Assembly: GCA_020747015.1 (NCBI GenBank)
Contig: JAGTJM010000051.1
Coordinates: 177,974 to 241,973, forward strand
DNA: 64,000 nucleotides
Source: Pyrenochaeta sp. MPI-SDFR-AT-0127
Lineage: Eukaryota > Ascomycota > Dothideomycetes > Pleosporales > Cucurbitariaceae
Reading direction: 5' to 3'
In this document: positions 42,204 through 54,689 of the stretch, one piece after another
How the letters are laid out: each line of letters opens with the position of its first letter
Position numbering within the stretch: the stretch's first letter is position 1
The notes under the pieces: model-generated
The model's database searches: none
The model's input: only the letters and a program-made list of their open reading frames with translations
Told to the model about the DNA's origin: nothing
Program-made: the position numbers and the translations under genes

Positions 42204-43901
42204 ATGTCTACCCCTATCGTTACCATTCCACGACAAGTATCCACTGCGCCAACAACATTACGAAGACAGCCCACTGCGTCTGCATCTTTACGTTTAGATT
42301 CCGCCTTCCCCACTGCAGTGCCCACCTCGTTTGAGGTAGAATTCTCGTTCTTCGAGCTTGACACGGCATTTCCTACACCAAGCGCGACCGCAACCGATGT
42401 GTCCATCGATCCAGTCACCACCAGTCCCGTCGCTGGTTCTGCCGAGAGCTGTTCTGCAGATAATGAATGCGCAACGGATAGAATATGTAATGATGGAAGA
42501 TGTGTCGATATCAACGATGCTGCACCACTAGGTGGACCAGGCTCAGAACCAACCTCACACTTAAACACTGCATCAGCTATTGGAGTAGTAATAGGGGTGG
42601 TGGCGTTTATTGCCGTGATGATTGGGTTCGGTTTCTGGTTTTGGAGACTACGTGGAAGAAGGCCTCCAGAAGACTCAATAGAAGCGCCGCCAAATAATCG
42701 CAACAGATCTGCTTCTAATGCGACTACGTGGACCGTTGAAAATGATCAGAAAACGTTGGTGGCTTCCTTACCCAATAGCCCACAGAACGCAGCATTTCGT
42801 GAACAGCAAGGAATGCAACCAGAGTTCTTCGCAAAAGCCGTGGGATTTAGCGAGAGCAGAAGAGAAAAAGCCGAATACCGAAGGCACAGGTCTTTAGACG
42901 ACGAGCGAGACTCGAGATCGATAGCGACCGAGAAGGCACTTCCTCCACCACCAACCGACAACCCACTTCCATCTTCACCTACGGAACAAAGGCGATATGC
43001 TCTGAACGTCAATATCAACAAAAGCATGATATTTGACGAAGATATGATTCGAGCTGTTAGTCCAGTTCGCGACAGCGGAACGCCTCGTGAGCGCGCGCCG
43101 AGATATCGATTCGAAGAGTATCTGCCACATGTTAAAACGACACCTCCAATCTCTATTGCCCCTCGGCCAGCATCAAGCAAACAGAGCTCCGAATACGAGC
43201 TGGAGCAATACCCAAAGGCCAGGCGTTCGTCAGAACAAAAGTCTACCGCAGACGGTAGCACAGATGACGAAACAGAGCCTCAAAGCCCACGGGACAAGGC
43301 ACTTTCGAAGTTGGAGAGCACAGCGCCACAGCTCCCGCTTCCTGAACTCCCGCCTCCAAGTCCAAGCTTCAGTTTCCGCTCCTATGACTGGTATCAGGAC
43401 ATCATAGGAGATCAATCGATTGGGGACGAATCTTTCCTTACTGTGCCTCCACGCAGTCCTGCCCGAACACCAACACCAACACAAACAGCCTTCCCATCAC
43501 ATCTAGCTCTCCCTCCGAACAGTTCAGATGTCAACCCCAGTTTGTTTCCGGTGCCACCTACCCAAGCCACATCTCCTCAGTTCGCAGCGCCCAATCTACA
43601 TCCAAGAACGGCAACACTTCCAAGCCCTACAAATGCAAACTTCAGACTGTCGCCTACTGTCTACCAAGCTCCGACGCGGTCACCCAGGTTACCACCGCTG
43701 CCGCCAGCGCCACCAACACCTCCACCAAAATCGTCACGTGTGTCTGCGTTAAGCACAATGACTCGCAAGACTCATAATTCACGGAGTTGGTTGCCTGAAG
43801 ATGGCTTGTATCTACCCGAAGACGGTACGATCGACTCGTACAAGAGATTTAGGCGCCCAAGCGATGCGAATAAGCCAACAAGCTACTCACCACTAAGCTG
43901 A
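42204..43901 (+). CDS. single-pass membrane protein with Cys motif and Pro-rich tail
   Basis: Single exon, 565 aa, ATG at 42204. No signal peptide is visible. Residues 1-80 are Ser/Thr/Pro-rich. Four cysteines follow (C83, C89, C95, C100; ESCSADNECATDRICNDGRC), a compact disulfide pattern. One membrane helix at about 124-147 (AIGVVIGVVAFIAVMIGFGFW) is followed by a basic stop-transfer WRLRGRR. The cytosolic part is long, disordered and rich in Pro/Ser with PxxP-like clusters (PLPPLPPAPPTPPPK). The layout resembles fungal cell-wall sensors (Mid2/Wsc class), but without sequence identity to call it one. Function unknown; a surface sensor or scaffold is inference. Confidence 0.72.
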   Translation: MSTPIVTIPRQVSTAPTTLRRQPTASASLRLDSAFPTAVPTSFEVEFSFFELDTAFPTPSATATDVSIDPVTTSPVAGSAESCSADNECATDRICNDGRCVDINDAAPLGGPGSEPTSHLNTASAIGVVIGVVAFIAVMIGFGFWFWRLRGRRPPEDSIEAPPNNRNRSASNATTWTVENDQKTLVASLPNSPQNAAFREQQGMQPEFFAKAVGFSESRREKAEYRRHRSLDDERDSRSIATEKALPPPPTDNPLPSSPTEQRRYALNVNINKSMIFDEDMIRAVSPVRDSGTPRERAPRYRFEEYLPHVKTTPPISIAPRPASSKQSSEYELEQYPKARRSSEQKSTADGSTDDETEPQSPRDKALSKLESTAPQLPLPELPPPSPSFSFRSYDWYQDIIGDQSIGDESFLTVPPRSPARTPTPTQTAFPSHLALPPNSSDVNPSLFPVPPTQATSPQFAAPNLHPRTATLPSPTNANFRLSPTVYQAPTRSPRLPPLPPAPPTPPPKSSRVSALSTMTRKTHNSRSWLPEDGLYLPEDGTIDSYKRFRRPSDANKPTSYSPLS

Positions 43902-45336
43902 GACGACATTATAACCTTGTGATCATTCACACCTTTCGATTACCATGAGCAAAAAAGGCCTGGAAAGAATCTCGGAGACCTTTACTCACTGTACTCGACA
44001 AGCGCCAATTGCCTGAAAGAATTGTGATCCACCTCAATTCAGTAGGTGTCCCTCAACATGATGGTAAACTCTCACGATAGCGCGAATTATGCCAGCAAGC
44101 GCTGTTGCAATCTTCGTTCCTTTCCTAAACACGGAGCGATCTTTCCAACAGATACTGATACGAGCCGCGCTCCGACTTTGAACCAATGATCATACTTTTC
44201 TGGAATGTACTATATGCAGGTCCTGCAACGGAGCGGGAAGATGTGGGGTTCTGGGGCAAGATGGAGTAGTGCAATGCTTCGACGATCCTGGAACGTCTGA
44301 GTAACCCACTAGTTGGGAATTGGTGAGTGACATGAAGAGAGGCGAAATGAGAGAACATGCGCGCACAGCTTTTGTATGCGTACAATTGTAATAATAGGCC
44401 ATTATTTAAAAAAAAAATGAATAATAAATCAACAACAAGATATTCAATCGACTCTCTAATTCCAAATGTTCACATACACGGCGGTCGGTTTGTGGCGCGA
44501 TGGTGTTCGTGCTAAGCCTGGCAAGCTTCGCGGAACCAAGTCGGAGTCAAAATGGCGCCTCATTGCGGGGAGATAAGCATGGATGAACAAACACTCCATA
44601 GACATGAACGCTTTCAATATGTGGCTAGGGAAACGTTGAGATGTAGCATGGGGTTGCGTAGCTGCGTCTTCGTTCGATGAACCTTCTGCATCACTTGTCA
44701 AGGCTGACAGACAGGAGTGGTCGTAACGAAGAAACGACAGAAAGATGCTCCCGGAATTTTAGTGTAGATTTTGATGCACAGAGACAGTGCAAAGCAAAAC
44801 ATTTATTTATTATCGTTACTCAGTCGATGACCAAGACTGTTCATCTAAAATCTCCGTCCTACTCTACATTAACATCATCAGTAGACCTTCTATGCTAGAC
44901 TCGTAAATCCTCCCCACTACGGTACCCCCAAGCAAGCCGCATCAAGCTTCTTGGAATACGAGGAGCGGTGCAGTCTTAACGTCATCCTTAACCCTCGCCG
45001 TTGACCCACTTGACAACTTTTTGTCGCCTTCCACGCGTATCGATTCGCTCAAAGTCGGTACGACAGTTCCCCGCATCGGCCTCGCTTACGCACCGTCCAT
45101 GCTAGGCAATGCCTAAACATCGTCATTCTGGTCTTAGACGATTGCTCGACTGCGGGGATTTCTGAGAATGGGCGTCAGCATGCAAGTCCTTGTCAGTCCT
45201 TGAAAAAAAAACACTTGACCAAGATATAAGTTGACTGCGTTTCCGCTGTGGAAAGGGCGCAATTGCAAGCCTCTTTTTCTACCCTGGTTTGCTTTGGAAC
45301 GACAGAGAGCAAGAGGAAGAGGTCAATTGAACAATC
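43902..45336. other. 1.4-kb intergenic region
   Basis: AT-rich in places (44400-44450 with an A run). A TATA-like gatataag at 45223-45230 lies about 110 bp before the GH31 start. No other gene supported. Confidence 0.5.
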
Positions 45337-48300
45337 ATGCCTCAACAGTCAAGCTTTTTGAAAGCTGCAGCTTTGTTGTCTTCGTTGGTGGCGTTGACGG
45401 CTGCGCAGACACCGACTAGTTCAACAGACGGCTGGAGTACGACACTCAATGGCACACCGACATCTTTTCGCTCAGTCTGTACGTACCCCTCCCTCTATCC
45501 AGAGCATCACATGATCCTGGGAAATAAATTGATAACCATTCGCCTCCAATAGTCACAATTCCCCCTTCAGCAGATGAAGGGGCCGAAGTCCTCTCCAACA
45601 TCTTAGACCCTCAGGCAGTCAATGTGCAAGATGTCTGTCCAGGGTATAAAGCGTCAAACCTAGAAGAGAACGAGAGGGGATTGAGTGCTACTCTGACTCT
45701 GGCGGGCGAGCCATGCAATGTCTATGGCACTGATGTGCAGGAATTGACGTTGAACGTGGAGTACCAGGCCAAGGGGAGACTAGCCGTGGGCATTGTGCCA
45801 AAATACATTGATGCGAGCAATGCGAGTCAATGGCTGGTACCAGAAGATCTTATCCCCAGGCCAAAATCCGAAGATGGTTATGAAGACTCTGATCTTCAGT
45901 TTGACTGTAAGTCTTCTGCATATGGAATTGCTGGAATGGGACTAACATACCCCAGGGGGCAACGACCCGTCCTTCTGGTTCACTGTTACTCGGCGCTCCA
46001 CTGGCGACGTTCTCTTTACAACAAAGGGTACCCATCTTGTCTACCAAAACCAATTCGTTGAGTTTGTTAACGCTCTCCCTGAGGATTATAACCTCTATGG
46101 CCTTGGCGAGCGCATCCACGGTTTGCGATTGCACAACAACTTCACTGCCACCATCTACGCTGCTGACGTAGGTGACCCAATTGACCGTAATTTGTACGGC
46201 AGTCATCCCTTCTACCTGGAAACTCGATACTTTGAAAAGAGTGGAAATGGTACCAAGAAAGCCCTCAAACAATCTGATTTCAACCAACGCAGCTTCGGAA
46301 ATGATGAGAATGGCAGTGGTTCCCCGTACGAGTCGTACTCCCACGGGGTATATTATCGTAACCTGCACGGTATGGATGTTGTTCTCAAGCCGGACCATTT
46401 GACTTGGAGGACTCTTGGAGGCGCTATTGATTTGTTTTTCTTCGATGGCCCTACACAACCCGAGGTTACCAAGCACTATCAAACATCGGCCATTGGCCTT
46501 CCAGCTATGCAACAGTACTGGACGTTTGGTTTCCATCAGTGCCGATGGGGTTATCGCAACTGGACTGAAACGCGCGAGATCGTTGAGACGATGAGGGCGT
46601 TCAATATTCCGATGGGTAAGTTTCTATTTTCTACTCCATTTGCAATCCACGTACATTGCAGGATATCTAGGTAGGGTGCAAGCATCCCAAGGCTTTCGGT
46701 CTACTCTATCGCAAGTAGGTTTTAGCAATACAACTAACAATCCACTTTTAGAAACCATTTGGCTTGATATTGATTACATGGACCAATACCGAGACTTCAC
46801 CCTAGATCCTGTCACATTTCCTCCTTCGGAAGCTGCAGACTTCTTCGGCTGGCTGCACGGGAACAACCAGCATTTTGTGCCCATTGTTGACGGTGCCATC
46901 TATATCCCCAATCCCCAAAATTCAAGTGACGCCTATGACACCTACACGCGAGGTAATGAATCCGGGGTCTTCTTGAACAACCCAGATGGGAGCCAATACA
47001 TCGGTGCTGTTTGGCCAGGATACACTGTCTTCCCGGACTGGATGTCTGCCAATGGTGTATCTTGGTGGATCAAAGAAATGTAAGTCCCATATCAATCAAA
47101 ACAGGTATCAAACTAATTCTCGCAGGGTCGAGTGGTACAAGGAAGTTCCATTTAGCGGTTTCTGGGTCGACATGACAGAGGTCTCATCCTTCTGTGTTGG
47201 GTCTTGCGGCACCGGTAACGTGACCTTGAATCCTGCTCATCCGCCTTTCGCTCTGCCTGGCGAAGTTGGCAACGTGGTCTTCGACTACCCAGAAGGATTC
47301 AACATCACGAATGCCACTGAAGCGGCATCGGCGTCTGCAGGGTCATCCAGCCAGGCTGCAGCGAAAAGTACTGCGCAAGGAAGCGCAACTTCGACTAGCT
47401 ACCTGCGAACGACTCCTACACCGGGAGTTCGGAACATCAACCATCCTCCATATGTCATCGATCATGTTCAAGGCGATCTTGCTGTCCATGCAGTTAGTCC
47501 TAACGCAACGCATGCAAATGGTGTAGCAGAGTACGATGTCCACAACGTATGGGGGCACCAGATCATCAACGCTACCTATCAAGGTCTTCTCTCGGTCTTC
47601 CCTGGCAAGCGTCCCTTCATCATTGGACGATCTACCTTTGCCGGAAGCGGCAAATGGGCCGGCCACTGGGGCGGAGACAATGCATCGAAGTGGTACTACA
47701 TGTATTTTGCGATTCCCCAGGCGCTATCATTCTCACTATTTGGGATTCCCATGTTTGGTGTCGATACTTGCGGCTTCAACGGTAACACTGATATGGAACT
47801 TTGCTCCCGATGGATGCAGGTCTCTGCCTTCTTCCCCTTCTACCGCAACCACAACGTGCTCTCGGCAATTCCACAGGAGCCTTATCGTTGGGACTCTGTA
47901 GCTTCTGCTTCAAGGTCTGCGATGCATATTCGATACTCGCTGCTTCCTTACATGTACACCCTCTTCCATCAGGCTCATACTACTGGCTCCACCGTCATGC
48001 GCGCTTTGGCATGGGAATTCCCCAATGAGCCGCAGCTCGCCGGTGTGGATACGCAATTCCTGCTTGGTCCAAGTATTCTAGTTACCCCAGTGCTAGAACC
48101 TCAGGTCGACACCGTTAATGGTGTGTTCCCTGGTGTTATCGATGGCGAAGTGTGGTATGATTGGTATTCTGGTGAGCGCGTCAAAGCAGAGGCTGGTGTC
48201 AATACTACCATCGCCGCTCCCCTCGGCCATATCCCGGTCTTTGTCCGTGGCGGTTCAGTTCTTCCAACTCAAGAACCCGGGTACACAACAACCGAGTCCC

Positions 48301-48659
48301 GCAAAAATCCATGGAGTCTAATTGTTGCTCTGAGCAACGATGGAGCTGCGTCGGGTAGCTTGTATGTTGATGACGGAGAATCACTTGAACCTTCCGAGAC
48401 CCTCGATATCACCTTCGCTGCTCTGAGCGGACAGCTGAAGGTTGATGTTCAAGGCAAGTACGAGGATGCGAATGCCCTGGGCAACATTACTCTCCTTGGT
48501 GTTTCGGAGTGTGGGCCAGAGGTCAAGTTGAATGGGGCGATCATTGATGAGAGCAAAGTCGATTACAATAAGACTAGCAGCGTATTGAAGTTGTCAGGCC
48601 TAAATGACTTGACGAAGGACGGAGCTTGGCAGGGTAGCTGGACCTTGAGCTGGGTGTAG
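45337..48659 (+). CDS. secreted GH31 alpha-glucosidase
   Basis: Five exons (45337-45478, 45553-45906, 45956-46615, 46752-47079, 47126-48659), 1005 aa in frame. A signal peptide ends near LTAAQ. Family motifs appear in order: YNLYGLGERIHG, WTFGFHQCRWGYRNW, IWLDIDYMDQYRDFT, then FWVDMTE with nucleophile D510, and GHWGGDN with acid/base D679. MFGVDTCGFNG, FPFYRNHN and FLLGPSILVTPVLEP follow. Numerous Asn-glycosylation sites fit secretion. GH31 alpha-glucosidases remove glucose from the non-reducing ends of starch and malto-oligosaccharides. A low-complexity Ala/Ser stretch (about 560-583) lies between the nucleophile and acid/base, as in other fungal secreted members. Substrate preference cannot be read from the sequence. 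Confidence 0.93.
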
Positions 48660-48982
48660 GGCATCGTATAGACAGGGTTCAATATGCAGGTTAACCTCTA
48701 GAATAGAAAGAAATGTATATTTCTGTAGCAAACGCATCTCCTATATGTACAATCGTTAATCGCAAAGCCTTTTCACAAACCCTAAAGAATGATGAGATAA
48801 TGATGGCCTTGCGAATGCTGTCCCACCTCCATTCAAGTTTTTGGCATCGTATTTCACAGCACGCGAACAAGTGACGTCACAACAACATGCTCCAACTTTT
48901 CTTAATACCACATCCATGCAATCTCCACCATGGCTTCTCTGCACTCCCATCGCACGTCTTCTGACGACTTGCGAGACTCAGG
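48660..48982. other. short intergenic region
   Basis: 3' end of the GH31 gene and promoter of the glycine-zipper gene. No other feature. Confidence 0.55.
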
Positions 48983-49693
48983 ATGCCGCCGAAGAAGCTA
49001 GAACAAAGGTCATCAAAGGCTGAGAAGCCCGAGAAGCCTGAGAAGACCGACGTAACCGAAGATGAGCTTAAACGCATCGCCAACAAGTCAGGCTCCCCGG
49101 AATCGAAACTCCAAGAAGCGGCCAGCAATGCCGAAGCCGCCCTCGCTGCGCAGAAAGCCGCATCCTCGCTTCGCACTGCTGCAGAATCGATGAAGGACCC
49201 CAAGAAGCGAGAGCAATATCTGCGAGATGCATACAACAAGGAGATCGAGGCACATGGCAATAGCAAGAAAGCCCGCGTACTGAGCTCAGGGGCGTTTCAG
49301 GGAGGAGTAGGCGGTGGAGGTATAGGCATGGCTGTTGGCGCCGGGCTGGGAACAGTCGTAGGGACGCTTGTGGGCACCGTAGCGACCATACCGACGACAG
49401 CCGTTGGGACTCTGGTTGGAGCGGGCGTGGGTGGTATACATGGGCCGTGGATCAAGTTGAGTAAAATTGGAAAAGGAAAGGATGAGGATGATGAGAACAA
49501 GGAAAACGAAAATGAGGAAGAAATCGATGTGGAGGACGCCGTGCCGAACCCAGAGGTGCTTAGGCAGGCTGCAGACAAGGTCGCCGAGGAGCGAAAGAAG
49601 GGAGAAGCGGATGGAGATGGGAAAGCGGGCGAAACACCAAAGAAAGAGAAGAAGAAACCTAGAAAACTGGAGGTACGAGGGAAACCAAGCTGA
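48983..49693 (+). CDS. glycine-zipper protein of unknown function
   Basis: Single exon, 236 aa, ATG at 48983. The N-terminus is Lys/Glu-rich (KAEKPEKPEKT), followed by an Ala-rich helical region (EAASNAEAALAAQKAASSL). Residues about 107-152 form a Gly/Val-rich stretch with regularly spaced glycines (GIGMAVGAGLGTVVGTLVG), a glycine-zipper pattern that could form a membrane-associated helical hairpin. The C-terminal third is highly charged and probably disordered. Single continuous frame and strong coding bias suggest a real gene. I do not recognise a named family; membrane association is inferred from the zipper. Confidence 0.68.
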   Translation: MPPKKLEQRSSKAEKPEKPEKTDVTEDELKRIANKSGSPESKLQEAASNAEAALAAQKAASSLRTAAESMKDPKKREQYLRDAYNKEIEAHGNSKKARVLSSGAFQGGVGGGGIGMAVGAGLGTVVGTLVGTVATIPTTAVGTLVGAGVGGIHGPWIKLSKIGKGKDEDDENKENENEEEIDVEDAVPNPEVLRQAADKVAEERKKGEADGDGKAGETPKKEKKKPRKLEVRGKPS

Positions 49694-50193
49694 GAGGCTA
49701 TGGGCAGAGCATAAGCCAAAGCAGCACAACGCAAGGCAGGCGCTTAGCACAGATTTGAGTAAGAAGTTTTGTTATTCTTTAGTATTTGTAAGCGGGAGCA
49801 TTAGGGATCGCATTTTCCGAATCTGTCGTATTATCATAAAGCATTCCAATGGCGCCTTAAAATATAAGCATTCAGCATTTGTTTCTAATCAACCAAGACC
49901 TCGTAATGTCTTCCTGGTACTGCAATGCCACGTCATACACGCTTAAAATAAGTGAGGAGCAACCTCTATATTGCGGCCATATGACAACGCAGAGCGTCCG
50001 TTTATTGTTGCATATACAACTTTACAAGCTTTGACACGCTGTATTTCCCCTCCTAATGATATATAGATGGAAATGGAGCTGCCTGCGCGTGATTTGGGGT
50101 TTGACCTAGTGTTCTTCTGCAAAGAGTAGAAGCCAAGAGTGATGTTCACACGAATACACGGTCACATTCTCAATTAGTATACTATTATATTAT
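49694..50193. other. intergenic region
   Basis: AT-rich 3' flank of the glycine-zipper gene. Nothing recognised. Confidence 0.5.
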
Positions 50194-51105
50194 TTAACTA
50201 CGTACCCGCTTGATACACTGCAGGAACAAGCCTACCAGCATAAGTAATAGTGTCGGAAGGCCAATACCTAGGCCACGACCCATTGCAATCCTGTTACTCT
50301 TATCCACGCCCTTCCTTTCTGCCTCTACTATAACCACGGCTGCTTGAGTCGTTTGTGTTTCTGCCTGTGTTGTGAGTGACCCTTCTTCATCGCTTGTGGT
50401 CAAAGTCCGCGTTTGCGTATACTCTACGACTGTTGGAACATCAACTCCTGTCTAATATCTAGATTTGTATTTGAGCAGCTTACTGATGGTATAGTTGTTT
50501 TCAACGCAGTCTGGATAACTGTATTTTTGACACTACGTTTCCATAGTTCTCACCACGGTTTCCGTTTCAGCTCCTGGCACATCTGGAGTTGACACCCTTC
50601 CAGGCATGGTCATGCACAGCTGTCGAACTCCATTGTGCCTTCAGCGAATTGACATCTACATTCTTACATTGCAGAAGTGCTTTCCCCACATTTGGTCTAT
50701 AGCATCCCGCCCAGTGGCCGGTTCCCTCCCGATCCGACACCCAGCCCCTAACCATGCCATCTACCCAGATACGGGCTGCGCCCTGAACGCCTCGTTCAAT
50801 AACATGCGCCAAAGCAAAACACATAAAGACCTTGTAGCCACCGCCTAGCCGTGCATTCTCAAGTCTGGAGCCGAGGCGATCGTATAAGCTAGCATGCGCT
50901 CCGTGTTGTTGGTAAAGGACTCCATGGCAGGAACGCAGGATCTGAAAGATCTCTGGGAGTTGAGTATTTCCCAACTCTAGTTCCCAGGTTGCCACACAGG
51001 GGTTCATAACGTGTTGCTTGATATACTGTTCCTGGGCAGCCAAACGGTTCTTTAACAATGCCATCCATGGCAATTAGCTGCAGATAACCCAAAACTCCGT
51101 AGCAC
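50194..51105 (-). pseudogene. decayed gene for a fungal membrane-anchored glycoprotein
   Basis: Three blocks on the minus strand read like one protein but in different frames. Block A (about 51105-50975) gives FVCYGVLGYLQLIAMDG and PFGCPGTVYQATRYEPLCGN. Block B (about 50970-50590) gives LPEIFQILRSCHGVLYQQ, GGGYKVFMCFALAHVIERGV and ALLQCKNVDV. Block C (50450-50194) is Thr-rich (RTLTTSDEEGSLTTQAETQT) and ends in a membrane helix (GIGLPTLLLMLVGLFL) with a basic stop-transfer. A frame change between A and B, another between B and C, and stop codons between B and C cannot all be bridged by normal introns. I therefore read it as a pseudogene. The start is not found. Alternative: a multi-exon gene with unusual introns. 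Confidence 0.5.
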
Positions 51106-51778
51106 ACGAAAAACCCAGAACAAGATAGATTAAACTAGCTCTGATCTGCATGCCCACACAGCGCAACTTTTGGCCATTGCGCTCCAGCAATGAGAGGACT
51201 GTGGGTTGAATGAGTCGATCTTGTAAGCCCTTACCTCGGGGTGGGTAAACACATTTGGACGAAGTCGCCAAGCTCGTGCTCGATTCTTATCCTTTCGCTA
51301 AAAGGCCGAAGGCTGAGTTTGATTCTGCTTATTGTGTACTTGACATATCAATCCGGAATATGCAGCAATGCTGAACCTCCACGCGCCGACACGGCTTCCT
51401 CGCCAGCCACGCCAATTCTGCGCCTATCAACAGAGAAACACTAAGTGGCACCTTGTTGATCTTATCGTGCAGAAGAGTGAGCACGGGCATTGCGTCGCTT
51501 TAGGTTGTGAAAGGCTGACAATGCCATTGCAAAAAGCACTTATAGAAAGAGAGCATGAAAAGTGCGTAGCGCAAAGCAGTGTATAGGAGACAAAGGTTTG
51601 TGATTAAAATCAATAGGCAGCAAATCTAGTTATTCATTAGTGGTGAACAAATATGTTTGCTGCTGGGGTCTGTCAATGTGAAAAAGTTGGTGAGCTCCTA
51701 GCAGCAGACGAATGATGCGAATTACGACGATGTATCTTCATTCTTAGGGCGCTCATAGGCCGTGGAAATCAGTGTACC
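51106..51778. other. intergenic region
   Basis: Between the pseudogene and the GMC oxidoreductase 3' end. Short open frames only. Confidence 0.5.
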
Positions 51779-53914
51779 TCAGTTCAGTCCATGTCGTTTC
51801 TTGATCAGATCAGCAGCCTGCGAGCATACTTAGCATTTTGCTTCTCAGCCTTGCGTCGTCCATTTTCACCATGTCAAACGGAAAGCAACATACCTTCTCA
51901 GCTCCGGCATAGACACTAGCCTGCGGACCCCCACCCACGACCAATGGCCAAACACTTGCATCCACAACGCTCAGCCTCTCTGTCCCGTAAACCCTGTTTT
52001 CTGGATCTACAACGCCTCCGTCCTCTTTCTTCATCATCGCAGCTGTGCAGCACTGATGAGCGTTACTTGGCGCTAATGCCTTCTTGATTCTCTCCTTGAT
52101 GTCTGCCTCATCACTGTCACCTGGAGTTGGAGCAATTTCGACTGGGCCAAGAGCAGCGAGATCGGGCGTAGTCATGAGCTCACGGTTCCTTAGATATATA
52201 GAGTATAGTATGTCAAGATCTGTAGGGTCTGTTAGGGTGCCATAGTCGATGAGTGGGGCATCAAATATGCTGGAAGAGTTTATCTTGATAGATCCACGAC
52301 TGAACGGACGGGTCAAGTAGATGCTTGTCTCAGGGCCGGTGTTCCAGGATATACCACCAACGGCGGCACTATTAATGCTTTCGACCATAATGGCACGCTG
52401 TCTCTCGAAACCATGTAAGACACTACCAGGAGGATTGTTACCAAGAAATGTGGCGGGATTGAAGCGCTTGGCACCTGCAACAATGGACGAGAAGTTATTT
52501 GTCCAATTCGAGAGGGAAAGTTGAATGATGAGGTTTCCAGTAGTAGCTGTCAGGTCGTAAGCGCTAGGTTTGCCAGCGTCGTACAGCGCGCGTTGTTCGG
52601 CGGCGTAGACGGTGTCAGATTGGAGAGAACCGCCGTTGGGAAAGTGGTTGTTAGTATCTACGACAGGATCAATCACATTTACTTCTAATATGAGGTGTCG
52701 CACTTCTTACAATTATACTTCACTTTCAGCACAACATGGTCTTGCAAGTTTTGACCCACACCTGGCAGATCAGACACTGGCTCAATACCGAAATTTTTGA
52801 GATATGCTGTATCGCCAATTCCCGATAGATGCAAAAGCTGTGGAGTGTGTACACTTCCAGCAGCAAGAATGGTTTCTTTGCTCGCTCGAACTGTACTCTT
52901 TGCTCTGTTCATGGTGCTAATAAACTCTACACCTACGGCAGAGGTGCTTTCGAACAAGATTCTTGATACGGCTGTATCTGGAAGTATGTGAAAATTTGTC
53001 CTAGCTGCGTTTCGGTCAAAGCGATTAATCCGGGCAGAAGAACGTGTCTGCGTCTTGGGATCAACAGACCGAAGTAGACGAAACACGCCTTGAGCAAAGC
53101 CATTGTTAGGCTCAATAGCTGGTTTGATGCCGAGACTGACGGCACCATTGTAGAAGTTTGCTAGACTGCGGTGAGCTCATATCGGCGAAGCGGATAGGAA
53201 AACACCCTACCGCTTCCAGGGTAGTCGTATGGCGCATAGCTCACTTGCACTGGCCCACTCGAACCATGTACCGATGCGTCCCATGTGATGTTATGCTTAG
53301 CTGCATATTTCGCATCTGGTTCAGAGAACGATTCGCTCTGTATCTAATCAGACCAAAACACATCGACTCCAAAATCAGGAGAATTTCTCATACCTTCTTG
53401 AAGTATGGGAGCATGTCTTTCCATGACCAGCCCGCTGCGCCAAGTTCTTCCCAAGCATCGTACAGCGCAGCATCTGAGCGATGATAGAACATGGCATTGA
53501 CTACAGAACCTCCACCAACTACTCTTCCGCACGGTACACCGTACGATGTGCCTTCGAGCGCAGTCTGAGGGGCACTCATCAAGGGTAGCCAAAGATAAGG
53601 CACTGGGAAATAAGCTCCAGGGACCATGACGCTGTCTTCTTTTTGGTCAAACGGGCCATACTCAATGACAAGTACTGTCACTAATTGTTGTGAGCTGACT
53701 GCAGGACCGAAATTCTTCGTCTTCATTTACCATTTGAGTTCTCGGTCAGTCGATCAGCCACCGTCAGCCCTGCGATACCGCCACCGATGATGATAAAGTC
53801 ATACTTTGTCTCATTTTCGAAGTGATGAGCATCAACAATCCTCGCGTCACGATGCAAATGGCGACCCTCCAGGACACTCGCGAAGGTCAAAACAAGAAGA
53901 AGTCGCCACATCAT
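51779..53914 (-). CDS. secreted GMC-family FAD oxidoreductase
   Basis: Six exons (53914-53731, 53680-53394, 53337-53211, 53160-52711, 52657-51894, 51817-51779), 616 aa, all GT-AG. Intron 4 is 53 bp; a shorter reading would introduce a stop. Signal peptide MMWRLLLVLTFASVLEG. FAD binding: DFIIIGGGIAGLTVADRL (GGGIAG at 44-49), GRVVGGGSVVNAMFYHR (GMC signature 1), and AAGSVHTPQLLHLSGIG (signature 2). The C-terminal substrate domain has HQCCTAAM and VVDASVWPLVVGGGPQASVYAGAEKAADLI. The first catalytic His is probably in NAHQCCTAAM. The second catalytic position, usually His or Asn just before PQ, appears to be Gly. Members oxidise sugars, aryl alcohols or other alcohols and release H2O2. Substrate unknown. 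Confidence 0.88.
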
Positions 53915-54689
53915 ATTGGCAAGAGAAATTGAGTACCATTATGGAGAGTCAGAAGTGAGAAGATCCTAAAGATGAGTGTGCATGAAGGCAGCGATGTTGC
54001 AAGCGATGTGCAGGGCTCTGAACGGATACAAGGCTCAGAATAGCAGGACGCAATTAACCATTGTCACTCATTGGTCAATGTGGACACAAAAGACCAAGAT
54101 CCTGGTCTGGTCAGATGGCCGTGCATTTGGGGCTTGAGCCGCGGAGGTTACGTCAGACAATGAGTCCCTCTTCAATTCTAGCACTATAATGCGTGACTAT
54201 TGGATGCGATGAGAAAGAGAGCATATAGAAAGGGATGCGTCGAGAGCCCTGAAAGAAGGCTGCAACTTTGGTCCGTGCGCGTACCCGGCGTCTTGAACAC
54301 ATTCAAAGTTACCTGCGGCATTCTCTAGCTCTTCACCCGTGACATCGGATCATGTTACCCGCGTTCGTCTTCCACCAAAGGATCCTCCTGCTTGACCAGC
54401 AAAATCAGTGCAATTACATAAGCTCTGATAGCGAGACGAAGAACTCATTCAAAGCCGACTGAACCTCCAGCATGTGCCAGAGCGGGAGGATAATCGACCT
54501 GAAAAGTACAATTGATCACCAAGCGCTTTCAGATTGACCATTCAGAGGCAAGTTGACCCTCTGATCGTACCGGCCCAAGGCGTAAGCTACGGTCTGACCC
54601 CGCATATCCCTTGGTAGGATGTACGTCTACACAAAAGATGCGTGCACCTCCAGGAGATGGAGAGGTGTGTTTTACTCTACTAACCCACC
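53915..54689. other. divergent promoter region (GMC / EthD)
   Basis: Carries a CCAAT-box core on the minus strand near 54070, about 155 bp before the GMC start. No gene. Confidence 0.5.

Noticed and set aside
42179..42703. 174-codon minus-strand frame
   Set aside because: Antisense to the membrane-protein gene and without any recognisable motif.
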